Assembly (NCBI RefSeq): GCF_002939865.1
Contig: NZ_MDEE01000031.1
Coordinates: 658-56,775, forward strand
Source of the DNA: Xanthomonas dyei
GTDB taxonomy: Bacteria; Pseudomonadota; Gammaproteobacteria; Xanthomonadales; Xanthomonadaceae
Direction of reading: 5' to 3'
Length of the DNA: 56,118 bases
In this document: positions 9,955 through 19,071 of the stretch, piece after piece
Layout: each line of letters opens with the position of its first letter
Numbering within the stretch: the first letter of the stretch is position 1
Translations under genes and position numbers: made by a program
Notes under the pieces: model-generated
The model's input: the letters and a program-made list of their open reading frames with translations, nothing else
Databases searched by the model: none
Told to the model about the DNA's origin: nothing

Positions 9955-10971
9955 CTACCCCACCGCGCACTGCTTCAATTGCCGGTCGGCATACCACAGC
10001 GCGCGGCGGGCCAGGTCGTAGGCGCTGTCTGCCTGACGTGGCAACAGCTGTGCAGCCATCACCGGATCGGCGCCGTTGTTGAGCGCGTGTTCGGCGCGCT
10101 CCAGGTCGGACAAATGCGTGCGGACCGGCGACAACAACGATTTGCGCTTGGACGCATCGCAGTGGGCACTGCGTTGTTCCAGCGCTACCAATGCCTCGCG
10201 GATGCGGCGGCTGGCTTCGCCCTTGAGGTCGGGTAAGGTTTCGTGCGCGATCGGCGCGGCCTTGTACGCATCGCCGGTGGCTTCGCTGCCCATTTCGGCC
10301 TGATTTCCAGCCAATGCAGGATTGAAGCGCACATCCGGCGGCGGCCGCGCCTTGGCCACCTGCGTCTGCGGCCCGTTGAGCATGTCGTTGAACTTCTTCA
10401 TGCCGCGATTCATTTCCTGCATCGCCACATCGCCCAACGTGCCGTCGCTCTTCCAATCCTTGGCAAAGCGCGTGTCCTGGTACTGCACCGGGTTGCCCCG
10501 TTCCATCACATTGCGTGCCTTGGCCTGCGCCCGCGCGTCGGTCATGCCCGGCGGCACTGCGTCGCCTTGCGCCATCGGGTCGACCTTGGTGTCGAGCGGC
10601 ATGCGCAGACGGCCCTCGCGGGTATACAGCTGCGCTGCCATCGATGCATCGGCCGGCGCGTTGGCGGCGGCGACCTGGCGTTGCGGCGGCGGGGTGCGCG
10701 TGGGCGGTGGCGCGCGGCGGGCAGCCGATGCGGAAGCGGCTGTGGCGCGTTGTTGCCGCTTGGGCTGCTCCTGCGGCGGCGGCTCGGCCGGCGCCGGCTG
10801 CGTCACTTGCGGACGCGGCAGGAAATACACCTGCAGGCTCTCGTCTTGTTGTGCGGTCGGGCGCGGAGCCGGCATATACAGCAACAGGCACGCAAGAAAA
10901 AACAGGATCGCGCCCGTGCATGCGGCTGCAGCAACATGCGGGACAAGCGCTTCCTTCCTGCGGGTAGTCAC
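9955..10971 (-). CDS. Single-span membrane protein with a proline-rich region, unknown function
   Basis: Not recognised as a named family. The N-terminus is short and positively charged (TTRRKEAL). One transmembrane helix follows (about 14-35, ACTGAILFFLACLLLY), then a periplasmic proline/alanine/glutamine-rich stretch rich in PPP and PAP. The C-terminal half is helical with two cysteines (SAHCDASKRK and the terminal KQCAVG). The TonB-like layout of one membrane anchor plus a Pro-rich spacer suggests an envelope-spanning or scaffold role, but no TonB C-terminal domain is visible. The start is uncertain: the GTG at 10971 sits just before the basic N-terminus, while an ATG at 11103 adds 44 codons with atypical codon choice (TTA, AGA, GTA). 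It converges on the GAF gene. Confidence 0.7.
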   Translation of the reverse strand: MTTRRKEALVPHVAAAACTGAILFFLACLLLYMPAPRPTAQQDESLQVYFLPRPQVTQPAPAEPPPQEQPKRQQRATAASASAARRAPPPTRTPPPQRQVAAANAPADASMAAQLYTREGRLRMPLDTKVDPMAQGDAVPPGMTDARAQAKARNVMERGNPVQYQDTRFAKDWKSDGTLGDVAMQEMNRGMKKFNDMLNGPQTQVAKARPPPDVRFNPALAGNQAEMGSEATGDAYKAAPIAHETLPDLKGEASRRIREALVALEQRSAHCDASKRKSLLSPVRTHLSDLERAEHALNNGADPVMAAQLLPRQADSAYDLARRALWYADRQLKQCAVG

Positions 10972-11272
10972 AATGCGGGAGACCGATAAGGTGAGAGACG
11001 GGCACCGCACCACCAACCCCGATGCGGAACGCGCAAATCTAGCGGCAGCGACGCTTACGCGCGTTTGAAATTCGTTGTCTGCCCGAAAGGGACCAGCCGC
11101 CATTCACATTGAGCGCACGCTTTGGCTGAACCGTTCGCCTCATCGGCCGACGTGCGCAATGTTCGGTATCCGATGACCTGCCGGCAGGCCAGGCCCGCTC
11201 ACTGCATGACACGAGCGCACCTCGGCACGTCTAGGCGCGCCAGTTTCTGTACATCGGCCGGCACCGGCAGAC

Positions 11273-11406
11273 GATCGGCCAACAGAACGATGGGACTCGT
11301 CGCCAGGCGTGCGCAGCGCACCATGTCGCACCCATACATTCCGGTTCTGAGTGCACCGTCCTCACCCATCCGACGACCGCTCGCCCCGCTCTGTTCGCCG
11401 CTTTAC
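11273..11406. repeat. Degenerate MITE-like repeat copy, next to a good copy
   Basis: Similar along its length to the 141-bp repeat, in the orientation of the copy at 30205. Diagnostic blocks are GCCAACAGAACGA, TCGCCAGGCGTGCGC, CACCCATACATTCCGGTT and CGACGACCGCTCGC. It lies 84 bp from the intact copy at 11491, which is in the opposite orientation. The terminal repeats are damaged. Confidence 0.6.
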
Positions 11407-11490
11407 GTTCGACACCATCCACGTGCATGCGCTGCGCTGGATGATGCAGGGCACCTCATCGCACAATCGCCTGCAGTTCGGGCGGCTTTA

Positions 11491-11631
11491 GAGCGGCTAA
11501 CAAAACGTAGCGAGCAGTCGTCAGGTGGGTGTGGACGGCGCGGAGGAACCGGAGTGTACGGGTGGTACATGAGGATTTCGAGCACCGGCCGCGCCCGCCT
11601 GGCGGCTGCACAGTAGTTTTGTTAGCTGCTC
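11491..11631. mobile_element. MITE-like element, 141 bp, with terminal inverted repeats and TTA duplication
   Basis: The ends are GAGCGGCTAACAAAAC and the complement of GAGCAGCTAACAAAAC, a 16-bp inverted repeat with one mismatch. TTA flanks both sides (11488-11490 and 11632-11634), consistent with a 3-bp target duplication of TNA type. The copy at 30205-30345 has the same length and differs at about 7 positions when reverse-complemented. It has no room for a transposase, so it would be a non-autonomous element. A GAG terminus with a TNA duplication points to an IS5-family source such as the IS1031 group, which is inference. Confidence 0.8.
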
Positions 11632-11796
11632 TTAATAGCGATGATGCCAACGCGCAATCACCTGCCGATGTCCGCGACCGGCTCGCTGAGAGTTCGCCTC
11701 GACATGCAGTGCTGACACACACCTGATCCAGACCCTCTCGCAGCCGCGCACCAATGGGTCCATCTACGCAGCAATCGGCAAGCGAACCGACTGCGC

Positions 11797-12549
11797 CTAT
11801 GCGTCCTCTGCCCGGTACAGCCGCTGACACACCTCGCAGAAAAATGCGCGTCGTCCGGTCTTGCCCAGATGTTTTCGATACTGCAGGGGCGCGCCGTCGC
11901 GCGGGCAGCTGGTCTTGGTGTGTACCTGGTAGTGCTGCTTCAGCACAAAGGCTTTCTTCCAGGTGTAGAAATCGAAACTGTACGCGCGCGCCTGGGTCAC
12001 CAGCTCGCCGAGCTTGCGCGCCGGCAACCCACCCACTGCGCTTTGCGGATGCACACGGATGCGGTGCAACACCTCGTTCTTGATGATGTTGCCGACCCCG
12101 GCAAAAATCGTCTGGTCCAGCAAGGCATCGGCTGCAAGCATGCCGGGTGCGGCACGTAATTTACGCCGTGCCTGCGCCGCATCCCACAGCGGATTCATCA
12201 CATCTGCGGTCCAGTCGTAGACCTCATCCAGTGGGCGTTCGATGAACTGCACCGAGCATGCATAAAAATTCAGGCGCTCACCCTTGGAAAATTCCAGACT
12301 CAGCCGCGGCACCGCATTGGGCTTGTCTTCGTTGATGCGATAACTGCCGAACAACAAAAAGTGGATGCGCACGCTGAACTGCGCGCATTCGATCAGCAAG
12401 TGCTTGCCCCAACTGCGCAGGGCCAGCACTTTTTGTTGATCCAGGCGCGCGATGTCCAGCTTGCTGTTTCCGCTCACGTGCAGGATTTTGCGGCCGACAA
12501 ACGCGGCAGTGTCTTCGCGCAGGATGACGAGTGTGGGACCTTCTGGCAT
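11797..12549 (-). CDS. Fpg/Nei family DNA glycosylase, zinc finger with one Cys replaced
   Basis: A 250-residue base-excision repair enzyme (glycosylase/AP-lyase) acting on oxidised bases. It begins MPEGP, the family signature: Pro2 is the Schiff-base nucleophile and Glu3 the catalytic acid once Met is removed. The beta-hairpin lysine is present in SWGKHLL, and the helix-two-turn-helix motif reads GVGNIIKNEVLHRIRVHP. The C-terminal finger reads CPRDG...FFCEVC, so the second zinc cysteine is Asp while the conserved arginine before FFC remains. The start is fixed by MPEGP; in-frame sequence further upstream is only antisense to the divergent DUF72 gene. A Nei-like role is more likely than Fpg, because the sequence is short and lacks typical Fpg features. 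Confidence 0.87.
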   Translation of the reverse strand: MPEGPTLVILREDTAAFVGRKILHVSGNSKLDIARLDQQKVLALRSWGKHLLIECAQFSVRIHFLLFGSYRINEDKPNAVPRLSLEFSKGERLNFYACSVQFIERPLDEVYDWTADVMNPLWDAAQARRKLRAAPGMLAADALLDQTIFAGVGNIIKNEVLHRIRVHPQSAVGGLPARKLGELVTQARAYSFDFYTWKKAFVLKQHYQVHTKTSCPRDGAPLQYRKHLGKTGRRAFFCEVCQRLYRAEDA

Positions 12550-12654
12550 GCGTCCAGTATCGAAGGCGATCGTGAGTTGGCCGTGATCGCGACGCACACG
12601 CAATGCTGACAGGCGGACCTGCATAGAGGGCTGCCGCACAGCGCATTCCCTGTC

Positions 12655-13431
12655 ATGCCCGCTCGCTTTCCGATCGCCGATACACGTGTGCGTTGCGGCT
12701 GCGCAGGCTGGTCGATTCCCGCCGTAGGCCGCGCGCGCTTCGGCACAGGCGCCACGGTGCTGCAACCTTACGCAACGCGCTTTGACGCGGTGGAAATCAA
12801 CTCTTCGTTCTATCGCCCGCATCGCGCCAGCACCTACGCGCGTTGGGCCGACAGCGTGCCTGAAGATTTCCGTTTTTCGGTCAAGCTGCCGCGCAGCATC
12901 AGCCACGATGCGCGCCTGCGCGGTACCGGCCCGTTGCTCGACGCGTTTTTGGCGCAAGCCGGCGCGCTGGGCACGCGACTCGAGTGCCTGCTGGTGCAAC
13001 TGCCGCCCAGCGCCGCCTTCGATGCACGGGTGGCGGCCAGGTTCTTCGCACTGCGGCGGCGGCGCTGGCAGGGCGCTGTGGTCTGCGAGCCGCGCCACGC
13101 CAGCTGGTTGCTGCCAGCGGCGGTGGCGCTGCCGACGCGCCACCGCATCGCGCGCTGCGCCGCCGACCCTGCGCCGGTACCCCAGGCAGCAACACCGGAC
13201 GCGAGCGTCGCCCCGCCCTACTGGCGCTGGCATGGCAGCGCGCGCGTCTATTACAGCAGCGACGACGAGCGCGCGCTGCAGGCGCTGGCCGATGCAGTGC
13301 GCGCCACGCCACACCTTGCGCGGCAGCCGCCAGCCGAACGCGGGGTGATCTTCGACAACACCGCCGCCGGCCTGGCCGTGCCCAACGCGCGCAGGCTGCA
13401 GGCGATGCTGGGGGTCGAACGCGGGGTGTAG
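12655..13431 (+). CDS. DUF72 (YecE-like) family protein
   Basis: A 258-residue cytosolic protein of the DUF72 family, a TIM-barrel-like fold of unknown biochemical role. Family marks are RCGCAGWSIP near the start, the F-D-A-V-E-I-N-S-S-F-Y-R motif at about 42-53, DFRFSVKLPR at about 70-79, and PYWRWHGSARVYYS near 195. A variable Arg/Ala-rich middle replaces the longer insert seen in some members. It is transcribed divergently from the Nei-like gene across 105 bp, so the two may share a promoter region. ATG start; no strong ribosome site seen. Confidence 0.85.
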   Translation: MPARFPIADTRVRCGCAGWSIPAVGRARFGTGATVLQPYATRFDAVEINSSFYRPHRASTYARWADSVPEDFRFSVKLPRSISHDARLRGTGPLLDAFLAQAGALGTRLECLLVQLPPSAAFDARVAARFFALRRRRWQGAVVCEPRHASWLLPAAVALPTRHRIARCAADPAPVPQAATPDASVAPPYWRWHGSARVYYSSDDERALQALADAVRATPHLARQPPAERGVIFDNTAAGLAVPNARRLQAMLGVERGV

Positions 13432-13891
13432 GCCTGCGACAGCGCCCGCTGCACGCGGTTGCGCCATCGCCCGCCGACGCTTGCACGTCGACACGCCGGT
13501 CCCAGCTGTACAGGCCGGCGCGTCAGGGACACCAATGCCCAGGCCCTATATGCGCCAGGTCGCCGGCGCCACGCAAAGCGCTACGCGGCAGATGACCCCA
13601 GTGCCTCCATCGACGGCGCCCCGAGCCGGCGCAGCAGCGCTGGCCGCCTGCCCGACCTGGCGCACTTCTTGCAGCGATGACACCCGACGCAGTCCGCCGT
13701 CGTTGCGCTCAAGCTGCCTGAATCGGCGCCGATACGCCTTCATCGGGCACGTTGCGGCAGCGCGCCGGATCACCTTGCTGAATCCCGTTGTCACTGCGCG
13801 AAGTCTGTCGGCGTTCCGGCACCTCACGCGGTCCCGCCCGCCACTTCGGTCGTTTACCATGCCCTACGCCACTGCCCGTTCTGGAGATGCC
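13432..13891. other. Gap between DUF72 and trehalase genes, nothing evident
   Basis: No protein-like reading frame, repeat or convincing promoter was found in these 460 bases. In-frame sequence upstream of the trehalase start lacks family similarity and has non-coding codon use. Confidence 0.4.
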
Positions 13892-15565
13892 ATGAGTTCT
13901 GCCGCGCCCCCGTGCTGCACGTCGCTGCTTGGCCTGTCGCTGAGCATGTTCGTTGCGCCGTGCACGCTGACTGCCGCGCCGCTGGATACTCCGGTCGTCA
14001 ACGCGCCTGCGTCCACGCCGCCGACGCCCGATGTGGCCTACCCGGAACTGTTCCAGGCGGTGCAGAGCGGCGAGCTGTTCGACGACCAGAAGCATTTCGT
14101 CGACTTTTTGCCGCTGCGCGACCCGGCCCTGATCAACGCCGACTATCTGGCGCAGCACGATCACCCGGGCTTCGATCTACGCAAGTTCGTGGATGCCAAT
14201 TTCGAAGAATCGCCGCCGGTGCAGACCGACGCCATTCGCCAGGACACCGCGCTGCGCGAGCATATCGACCTGCTGTGGCCGAAGCTGGTGCGCAGCCAGA
14301 CCCACGTGCCGCCGCACAGCAGCCTGCTGGCGCTGCCGCATCCGTATGTGGTGCCGGGCGGGCGTTTCCGCGAGGTGTATTACTGGGATTCCTACTTCAC
14401 CATGCTTGGCCTGGTGAAGAGCGGCGAGACCACGCTCAGCCGCCAGATGCTGGACAACTTCGCCTACCTGATCGACACCTACGGGCATATCCCCAACGGT
14501 AACCGCACCTATTACCTCAGCCGTTCGCAGCCGCCGTTCTTCTCCTACATGGTGGAATTGCAGGCCGGCGTGGAAGGCGAGGCGGTGTATCAGCGGTACC
14601 TGCCGCAGCTGCAAAAAGAATACGCCTACTGGATGCAGGGCAGCGACGGGCTCAAGCCCGGCGAGGCCGCGCGCCATGTGGTGCGCCTGGCCGACGGCAG
14701 CGTACTCAACCGCTATTGGGACGAGCGCGACACGCCGCGCCCGGAAGCCTGGCTGCACGACACCCGCACCGCCGCCGAAGTGAAGGACCGCCCGGCCGCC
14801 GAGGTCTACCGCGACCTGCGTGCCGGCGCCGAAAGTGGCTGGGATTACACCAGCCGCTGGCTGGCCGACGGACAGAACCTGCGCACCATCCGCACCACCG
14901 CCATCATCCCGATCGATCTCAACAGCCTGCTGTATCACCTGGAGCGCACCCTGGCCCAGGCCTGCACGCAGCCGGGCGCCGAGTGCACGCTCGATTACGC
15001 GGCACTGGCGCAGCAGCGCAAGCAGGCCATCGACGCGCATCTGTGGAACGCGGCCGGCTACTACGCCGACTACGACTGGCAGACCCGCACGCTGAGCGAC
15101 CAGGTCACTGCCGCCGCGCTGTACCCGCTGTTTGCCGGCCTGGCGTCGGACGCGCATGCCAAGCGCACCGCCACCGTGGTGCGCGCGCGTCTGCTGCGCC
15201 CCGGCGGCCTGGCCACCACCGCGGTAAAGACCGGGCAGCAATGGGATGAGCCCAATGGCTGGGCGCCGCTGCAATGGGTGGCGGTGGACGGCCTGCGCCG
15301 CTACGGCGAAGACGCGCTCGCGCGCACCATCGGCGAGCGTTTCCTCACCCAGGTGCAGGCGCTGTTCGCACGCGAGCACAAGCTGGTCGAAAAATACGGC
15401 CTGGACGCTGCTGCGGCTGGTGGCGGCGGCGGCGAATACGCATTGCAGGACGGTTTCGGATGGACCAATGGCGTGACCTTGATGCTGTTGAATCTGTATC
15501 CGGGCACCGACAGCAAGACCGCGCCTGCAAAGCGTGTGCGCAAGAACGAAGCGACCACGCGCTGA
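13892..15565 (+). CDS. treA: Periplasmic trehalase, GH37
   Basis: A 557-residue exported enzyme that hydrolyses trehalose to two glucose molecules, used in osmoadaptation or to consume external trehalose. The signal peptide is about 1-32 (CCTSLLGLSLSMFVAPCTLTAAP). Trehalase signature 1 (PGGRFREVYYWDSY) lies near residue 155 and signature 2 (QWDEPNGWAP) near 449. The glycine-rich GGGGEY segment with the likely catalytic Glu is near 515, and the catalytic Asp region (GWDYTSRW) near 318. The ATG at 13892 has GGAG 5 nt upstream; an ATG 11 codons earlier is possible. A hairpin terminator follows. High confidence in family and activity. Confidence 0.95.
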   Translation: MSSAAPPCCTSLLGLSLSMFVAPCTLTAAPLDTPVVNAPASTPPTPDVAYPELFQAVQSGELFDDQKHFVDFLPLRDPALINADYLAQHDHPGFDLRKFVDANFEESPPVQTDAIRQDTALREHIDLLWPKLVRSQTHVPPHSSLLALPHPYVVPGGRFREVYYWDSYFTMLGLVKSGETTLSRQMLDNFAYLIDTYGHIPNGNRTYYLSRSQPPFFSYMVELQAGVEGEAVYQRYLPQLQKEYAYWMQGSDGLKPGEAARHVVRLADGSVLNRYWDERDTPRPEAWLHDTRTAAEVKDRPAAEVYRDLRAGAESGWDYTSRWLADGQNLRTIRTTAIIPIDLNSLLYHLERTLAQACTQPGAECTLDYAALAQQRKQAIDAHLWNAAGYYADYDWQTRTLSDQVTAAALYPLFAGLASDAHAKRTATVVRARLLRPGGLATTAVKTGQQWDEPNGWAPLQWVAVDGLRRYGEDALARTIGERFLTQVQALFAREHKLVEKYGLDAAAAGGGGGEYALQDGFGWTNGVTLMLLNLYPGTDSKTAPAKRVRKNEATTR

Positions 15566-15575
15566 GTGTCCCGCT

Positions 15576-15603
15576 GTGATGCCGGGCAATACTCGGGCAT
15601 CAC
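15576..15603 (+). terminator. Hairpin after trehalase
   Basis: GTGATGCC pairs perfectly with GGCATCAC 10 nt after the stop codon, loop 12 nt, no T-tract. The following 420 bases up to the next gene's end show no gene. Confidence 0.55.
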
Positions 15604-16026
15604 GGTGATCGGTTTTGCACCGCCAGCAAGCCAGCAGGTGGTTGCCGCAACGCGTGCGCACGCGCGGCTGCTATCGTCTTGATGCGGCGACATCGCTTGA
15701 AACGGCGATTGCACTTCGCGTCCGTCAGCATATGCAGGCGCTGACGAGACATCAGAGACGGGTTTGAGGAGCTGCGACATCTCGCATCGGCTGTCGTCGG
15801 CATGCATCCCGCGCCGGCCGCATTCGCGCCACGTATTTCTCACGGTGCGCTGTTCAACGCAGCATCTGCGCCCGTCAGCAACCTGTGCCACTGGGCACGC
15901 GACCAAGCGCACAGGCTGCTGCATCATCGAGGCGGCACCAGAACGAGGCGAGACATCAGCGCACTGCACCGCACCGTACTCAAATGATTCCGCCCTGCCA
16001 TCAATCACCGCCGCCATCGCCGCGGA

Positions 16027-18123
16027 TCATTCCACCCGCACGCGCAGATCGCGGTTGGTCGTCGCCGTGTTGCCGCTGTAATCGCGTGCGGTAATGCGCA
16101 GTGTGTAGTCGCCCGGCGCCAACGCACCGGCTTGCCACTGCCCACTGCCGAGACGGCCATCGCGCACCGTGTTGCTGACCAGATAGCGGAACCGCGTCAC
16201 CGCGCTGCCGTGCACGGTGATGCCGCTGTCCGGCGCATAGGCGGTCAAGACGGCATCCGGGTCGCTGGGCATGCGGTCGAACACGATCGTCATGCGCGGC
16301 GCGGCCTCGCCCGGCAATGCCACGCCCTGCGCATCCAGCACCTGGTAGCCCAGCGCGTACAGCCCCAACCGGCGCCGCGGCAGATTGCGATCTACCTGAT
16401 CCCAGGCCTCCACCACGATCTGCACCGCCGCCGCGCGCGGCACCTGCACCACGCCCTTGGTCACCGGCAATGGCTGACCCGCAGCATCGAGCAGGCTCAC
16501 CTTGTCGATGCGCGGCGCCACATGATCTGCGTAGCCCACAAACCCCAGCTGCACCGCATTGCGCTCGAAGCCGTTGGCGCCCACGGTCAGATGCACATGC
16601 GCCATGCCATTGAGCGTACCCAGCGCATCGCCGGCGCGAAACCGCGTGCCGCGCACTACGCGCATGCGTTCGGGCTTGCCGTCCGCATCCGTCAGCAGAT
16701 GGAAGCGTTGCGGGTCCAGCGGCTTGCCTTGCGCGGTACGACCCACGCGCAGATGGAGGTAGCCGATTGTATCCAGCGCCATCCCTTCGCTCAATTGCCC
16801 AAGCCCCCAACTGGCATGGGGGCTGGATACCTTGGCATCGGCAATCGCAAAGACCGTCTGACCGACATCGCCGCGGATATCCAGGCCCGCATGCAGATGA
16901 TCGCGGCTGAGTCCCTGGTAGTTGCCGCGCACTTCGCCGAGCGTGCCGACCACCTCGTGCCAGCCGGTCTGCGGTTGCAACGGCCAGCGGCCTTGGGTGA
17001 CAGGCAAGGGCTGCGCGTCGGCCGGCCCGACCACGGGCGTGTCGTCAACGTTCGCCGCCGTTGCCGGCACCAGCCGATGCACGCGTGCGCTTCCCGCATC
17101 GCTGACATACACCGCGCCCTGCGCATCCACCGCAATCCCCGCCGGGCGCGACAGGCGTTGCATCACATTCTCGCCGCTCATCGTCACCACATGCCCGGCG
17201 CGCGTCACCTGCAACACGCGACCGCTTGCATCGCCCACGTACAGCACGCCGTCGTGGGTGATGGCGAGCGTCATTGGCCGATACAACAGCGGGCTGCGGT
17301 CGGCGGGATCGCCGCCGACCAAAGTAATGACGCTGCCATCGGCGGCGATACGGCGGATCGCATCGTTGCGCATGTCCGCCACCCACACTGCACCGTGGGC
17401 ATCTACTTTGAGATCGGTCGGGGTGTCGAAGCGCGCCTGCTCGCCGACGCCATCGGCCATGCCGGGCAAGGCGCCGCCGGCTAGCGTGCGCACCTGACCG
17501 CCGGGCTCGATGACGCGAATGCGGTCGTTGTAGGTATCGGCGACGTAGACGCGCCCGCGCACATCCACCGCCACGCCGATCGGCCCATTGAAGCGCGCCT
17601 GCGCCGCCGCACCATCGCGAAATCCCGCACTGCCGTCGCCAGCGAGGGTGGTCACCACGCCTTGCGGCGTGCGCTTGCGGATCGCGTGATTGCCGGTGTC
17701 GGCGATATACAGATTGCCGGCGGTGTCGAAGGCGATCCCCGAGGGCGTATTGAACGCTGCGGCCGCGCCGATGCCATCGGCAAAACCTTCTCGCCCGCCA
17801 GCAAGGGTCTGCACGTTGCCGTTGAGTACGGTGCGGAGACGGTTGTTGTCGCCACCATCGGCGATGTACAGCGTGCCGTGCGCGTCGATCGCCAGGCCAT
17901 AGGGGTCGGCAAATTGCGCTTCGGCCGCGCGGCCATCCTGCGCGCCACGCACACCGTTGCCGGCCACCCACTGCAGTTGCGCCGACCAACCCAATGGGGT
18001 TGCAGCCGGACCCTGTGCCTGCGGCACTGCCGTTGGCGCGGGCACCCACCACCAGGTCGCCAGCACTGCGGTCGCGGTTGCTAGCAGCACTGCGCAGATC
18101 CACAGCTTGCCTCGTGTTGCCAT
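16027..18123 (-). CDS. NHL beta-propeller fused to an M23/LytM-like peptidase domain
   Basis: A 698-residue envelope protein. An uncleaved or signal-anchor helix lies at about 7-27. Six or so NHL repeats (about 48-352) carry the pattern P-x-G-I-A-x-D-x-x-G-x-L-Y-I-A-D-x-x-N-x-x-I-R. Residues about 385-520 match the LytM/M23 zinc endopeptidase layout: H411xxxD415, Y-x-H457-L and H509-V-H511. All usual metal and catalytic positions are therefore retained. The C-terminus (about 525-698) looks like Ig/FN3-type beta domains (DYTLRITARDYSGN). The propeller may bind ligand while the M23 part cuts or binds peptidoglycan or protein. The fusion is plain from one uninterrupted frame; activity is inferred. 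It is divergent from the AIM24 gene. Confidence 0.83.
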   Translation of the reverse strand: MATRGKLWICAVLLATATAVLATWWWVPAPTAVPQAQGPAATPLGWSAQLQWVAGNGVRGAQDGRAAEAQFADPYGLAIDAHGTLYIADGGDNNRLRTVLNGNVQTLAGGREGFADGIGAAAAFNTPSGIAFDTAGNLYIADTGNHAIRKRTPQGVVTTLAGDGSAGFRDGAAAQARFNGPIGVAVDVRGRVYVADTYNDRIRVIEPGGQVRTLAGGALPGMADGVGEQARFDTPTDLKVDAHGAVWVADMRNDAIRRIAADGSVITLVGGDPADRSPLLYRPMTLAITHDGVLYVGDASGRVLQVTRAGHVVTMSGENVMQRLSRPAGIAVDAQGAVYVSDAGSARVHRLVPATAANVDDTPVVGPADAQPLPVTQGRWPLQPQTGWHEVVGTLGEVRGNYQGLSRDHLHAGLDIRGDVGQTVFAIADAKVSSPHASWGLGQLSEGMALDTIGYLHLRVGRTAQGKPLDPQRFHLLTDADGKPERMRVVRGTRFRAGDALGTLNGMAHVHLTVGANGFERNAVQLGFVGYADHVAPRIDKVSLLDAAGQPLPVTKGVVQVPRAAAVQIVVEAWDQVDRNLPRRRLGLYALGYQVLDAQGVALPGEAAPRMTIVFDRMPSDPDAVLTAYAPDSGITVHGSAVTRFRYLVSNTVRDGRLGSGQWQAGALAPGDYTLRITARDYSGNTATTNRDLRVRVE

Positions 18124-18215
18124 GCCAGTCGCGTGTATGGGAGGAACCGCACTTTAAACGCGTTCGGCAACGTGGAGCGTTGAACGCGGCGCCACGCGTG
18201 CGACAACGCCACGAG

Positions 18216-18234
18216 TTGTTCAGAGGTTCCCTAG
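18216..18234. mobile_element. Solo IS5-type terminal repeat with CTAG target
   Basis: TTGTTCAGAGGTTCC is the exact reverse complement of the terminal GGAACCTCTGAACAA of the element at the right edge of this window. It is followed directly by CTAG. CTAG fits the YTAR target of IS5-group elements, as does CTAA beside the edge element. No transposase lies nearby, so this is a remnant IS end. It lies just upstream of the AIM24 start and may carry that gene's ribosome site region. Confidence 0.6.
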
Positions 18235-18244
18235 GGATGGACCC

Positions 18245-18940
18245 ATGGCCGTACGCTCGCTCAACGAATTTCTCGCCCACTCCAAGGAAAAGGACGTCAG
18301 CCCCGATCCGTTCGAGCTGGAAAACCCGCATCTGCTGGAAGTGCGTCTGGATGGCATGGTGTGGTCCAAGGCAGGCGCCATGGTCGCGCGCACCGGCAAC
18401 GTCAAGTTCACCCGCGAGGGCTTGCTGGAACAGGGGCTGGGTAACCTGCTGAAAAAGGCGGTCAGCGGCGAAGGCATGCAGCTGATGAAGGCCGAAGGCC
18501 AGGGCCGCGTGTATCTGGCCGACCTCGGCAAGCTGGTCACGCTGCTACGTTTGAATGGCGAGGCGATCTTCGTCAACGGCAACGATGTGCTGGCATTCGA
18601 GCCCGGCGTCGAACACAAGATCACGATGATGCGCAAAGTGGCCGGCATGCTCTCCGGCGGCCTGTTCAACGTGCGCCTGAGCGGCCACGGTATTGTGGCG
18701 ATCACCTCGCATTACGAACCGCTGACCCTGCCGGTGACTGCCGCCAGCGGCCCGGTGTTTACCGACCCGAATGCCACGGTGGCGTGGTCGGGCACGTTGA
18801 CGCCGGAGCTGGTGACCGATGTATCGATCGGCACGCTGTTCGGCCGCGGCTCGGGCGAAAGTCTGCAGATGCGCTTCGCCGGCGAAGGCTGGGTGGTGGT
18901 GCAGCCGTACGAAGAAGCCAGTTTCCAGGCCAAGGGCTGA
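18245..18940 (+). CDS. AIM24 family protein
   Basis: A 231-residue soluble protein of the AIM24/DUF124 family, a beta-rich fold named after a yeast mitochondrial protein; the bacterial role is unknown. Typical features are the repeated beta strands with G-M-V-W-S-K-A-G-A-M near 37-46, GVEHKI near 122-127, and the glycine-rich end GSGESLQMRFAGEGWVVVQP (about 202-221). There is no signal peptide. The start ATG follows an AGGGATGG stretch that can serve as ribosome site. The IS remnant lies 10 bp upstream. A perfect hairpin terminator follows the stop. Confidence 0.88.
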   Translation: MAVRSLNEFLAHSKEKDVSPDPFELENPHLLEVRLDGMVWSKAGAMVARTGNVKFTREGLLEQGLGNLLKKAVSGEGMQLMKAEGQGRVYLADLGKLVTLLRLNGEAIFVNGNDVLAFEPGVEHKITMMRKVAGMLSGGLFNVRLSGHGIVAITSHYEPLTLPVTAASGPVFTDPNATVAWSGTLTPELVTDVSIGTLFGRGSGESLQMRFAGEGWVVVQPYEEASFQAKG

Positions 18941-18947
18941 TCGTATG

Positions 18948-18979
18948 GTGCCCAGCCGCGCGGTTGCGTGGCTGGGCAC
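18948..18979 (+). terminator. Perfect 10-bp hairpin after AIM24
   Basis: GTGCCCAGCC pairs with GGCTGGGCAC around a 12-nt loop, 7 nt after the stop codon, followed by TTCAT rather than a long T-tract. Confidence 0.7.
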
Positions 18980-19071
18980 TTCATCTGCATGCGCAGTGCG
19001 TTATTGGCGCATGTCGTGTAGCAGCGCACTCGGACGCGATGTGGGTTTATCGCCACTACCCTCGCGCCCAG

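Noticed and set aside
11529..11726. Small open frame MWTARRNRSVRVVH shared by two loci
   Set aside because: It lies in the MITE copies and runs into unrelated flanking sequence; shared only because the element is repeated.
12550..13494. N-terminal extension of the Nei-like protein
   Set aside because: The MPEGP start is invariant in the family and must be at the N-terminus after Met removal; the extension is antisense to DUF72.
13481..13891. 137-codon extension of trehalase
   Set aside because: No similarity and non-coding codon use; a signal peptide with ribosome site starts at 13892.
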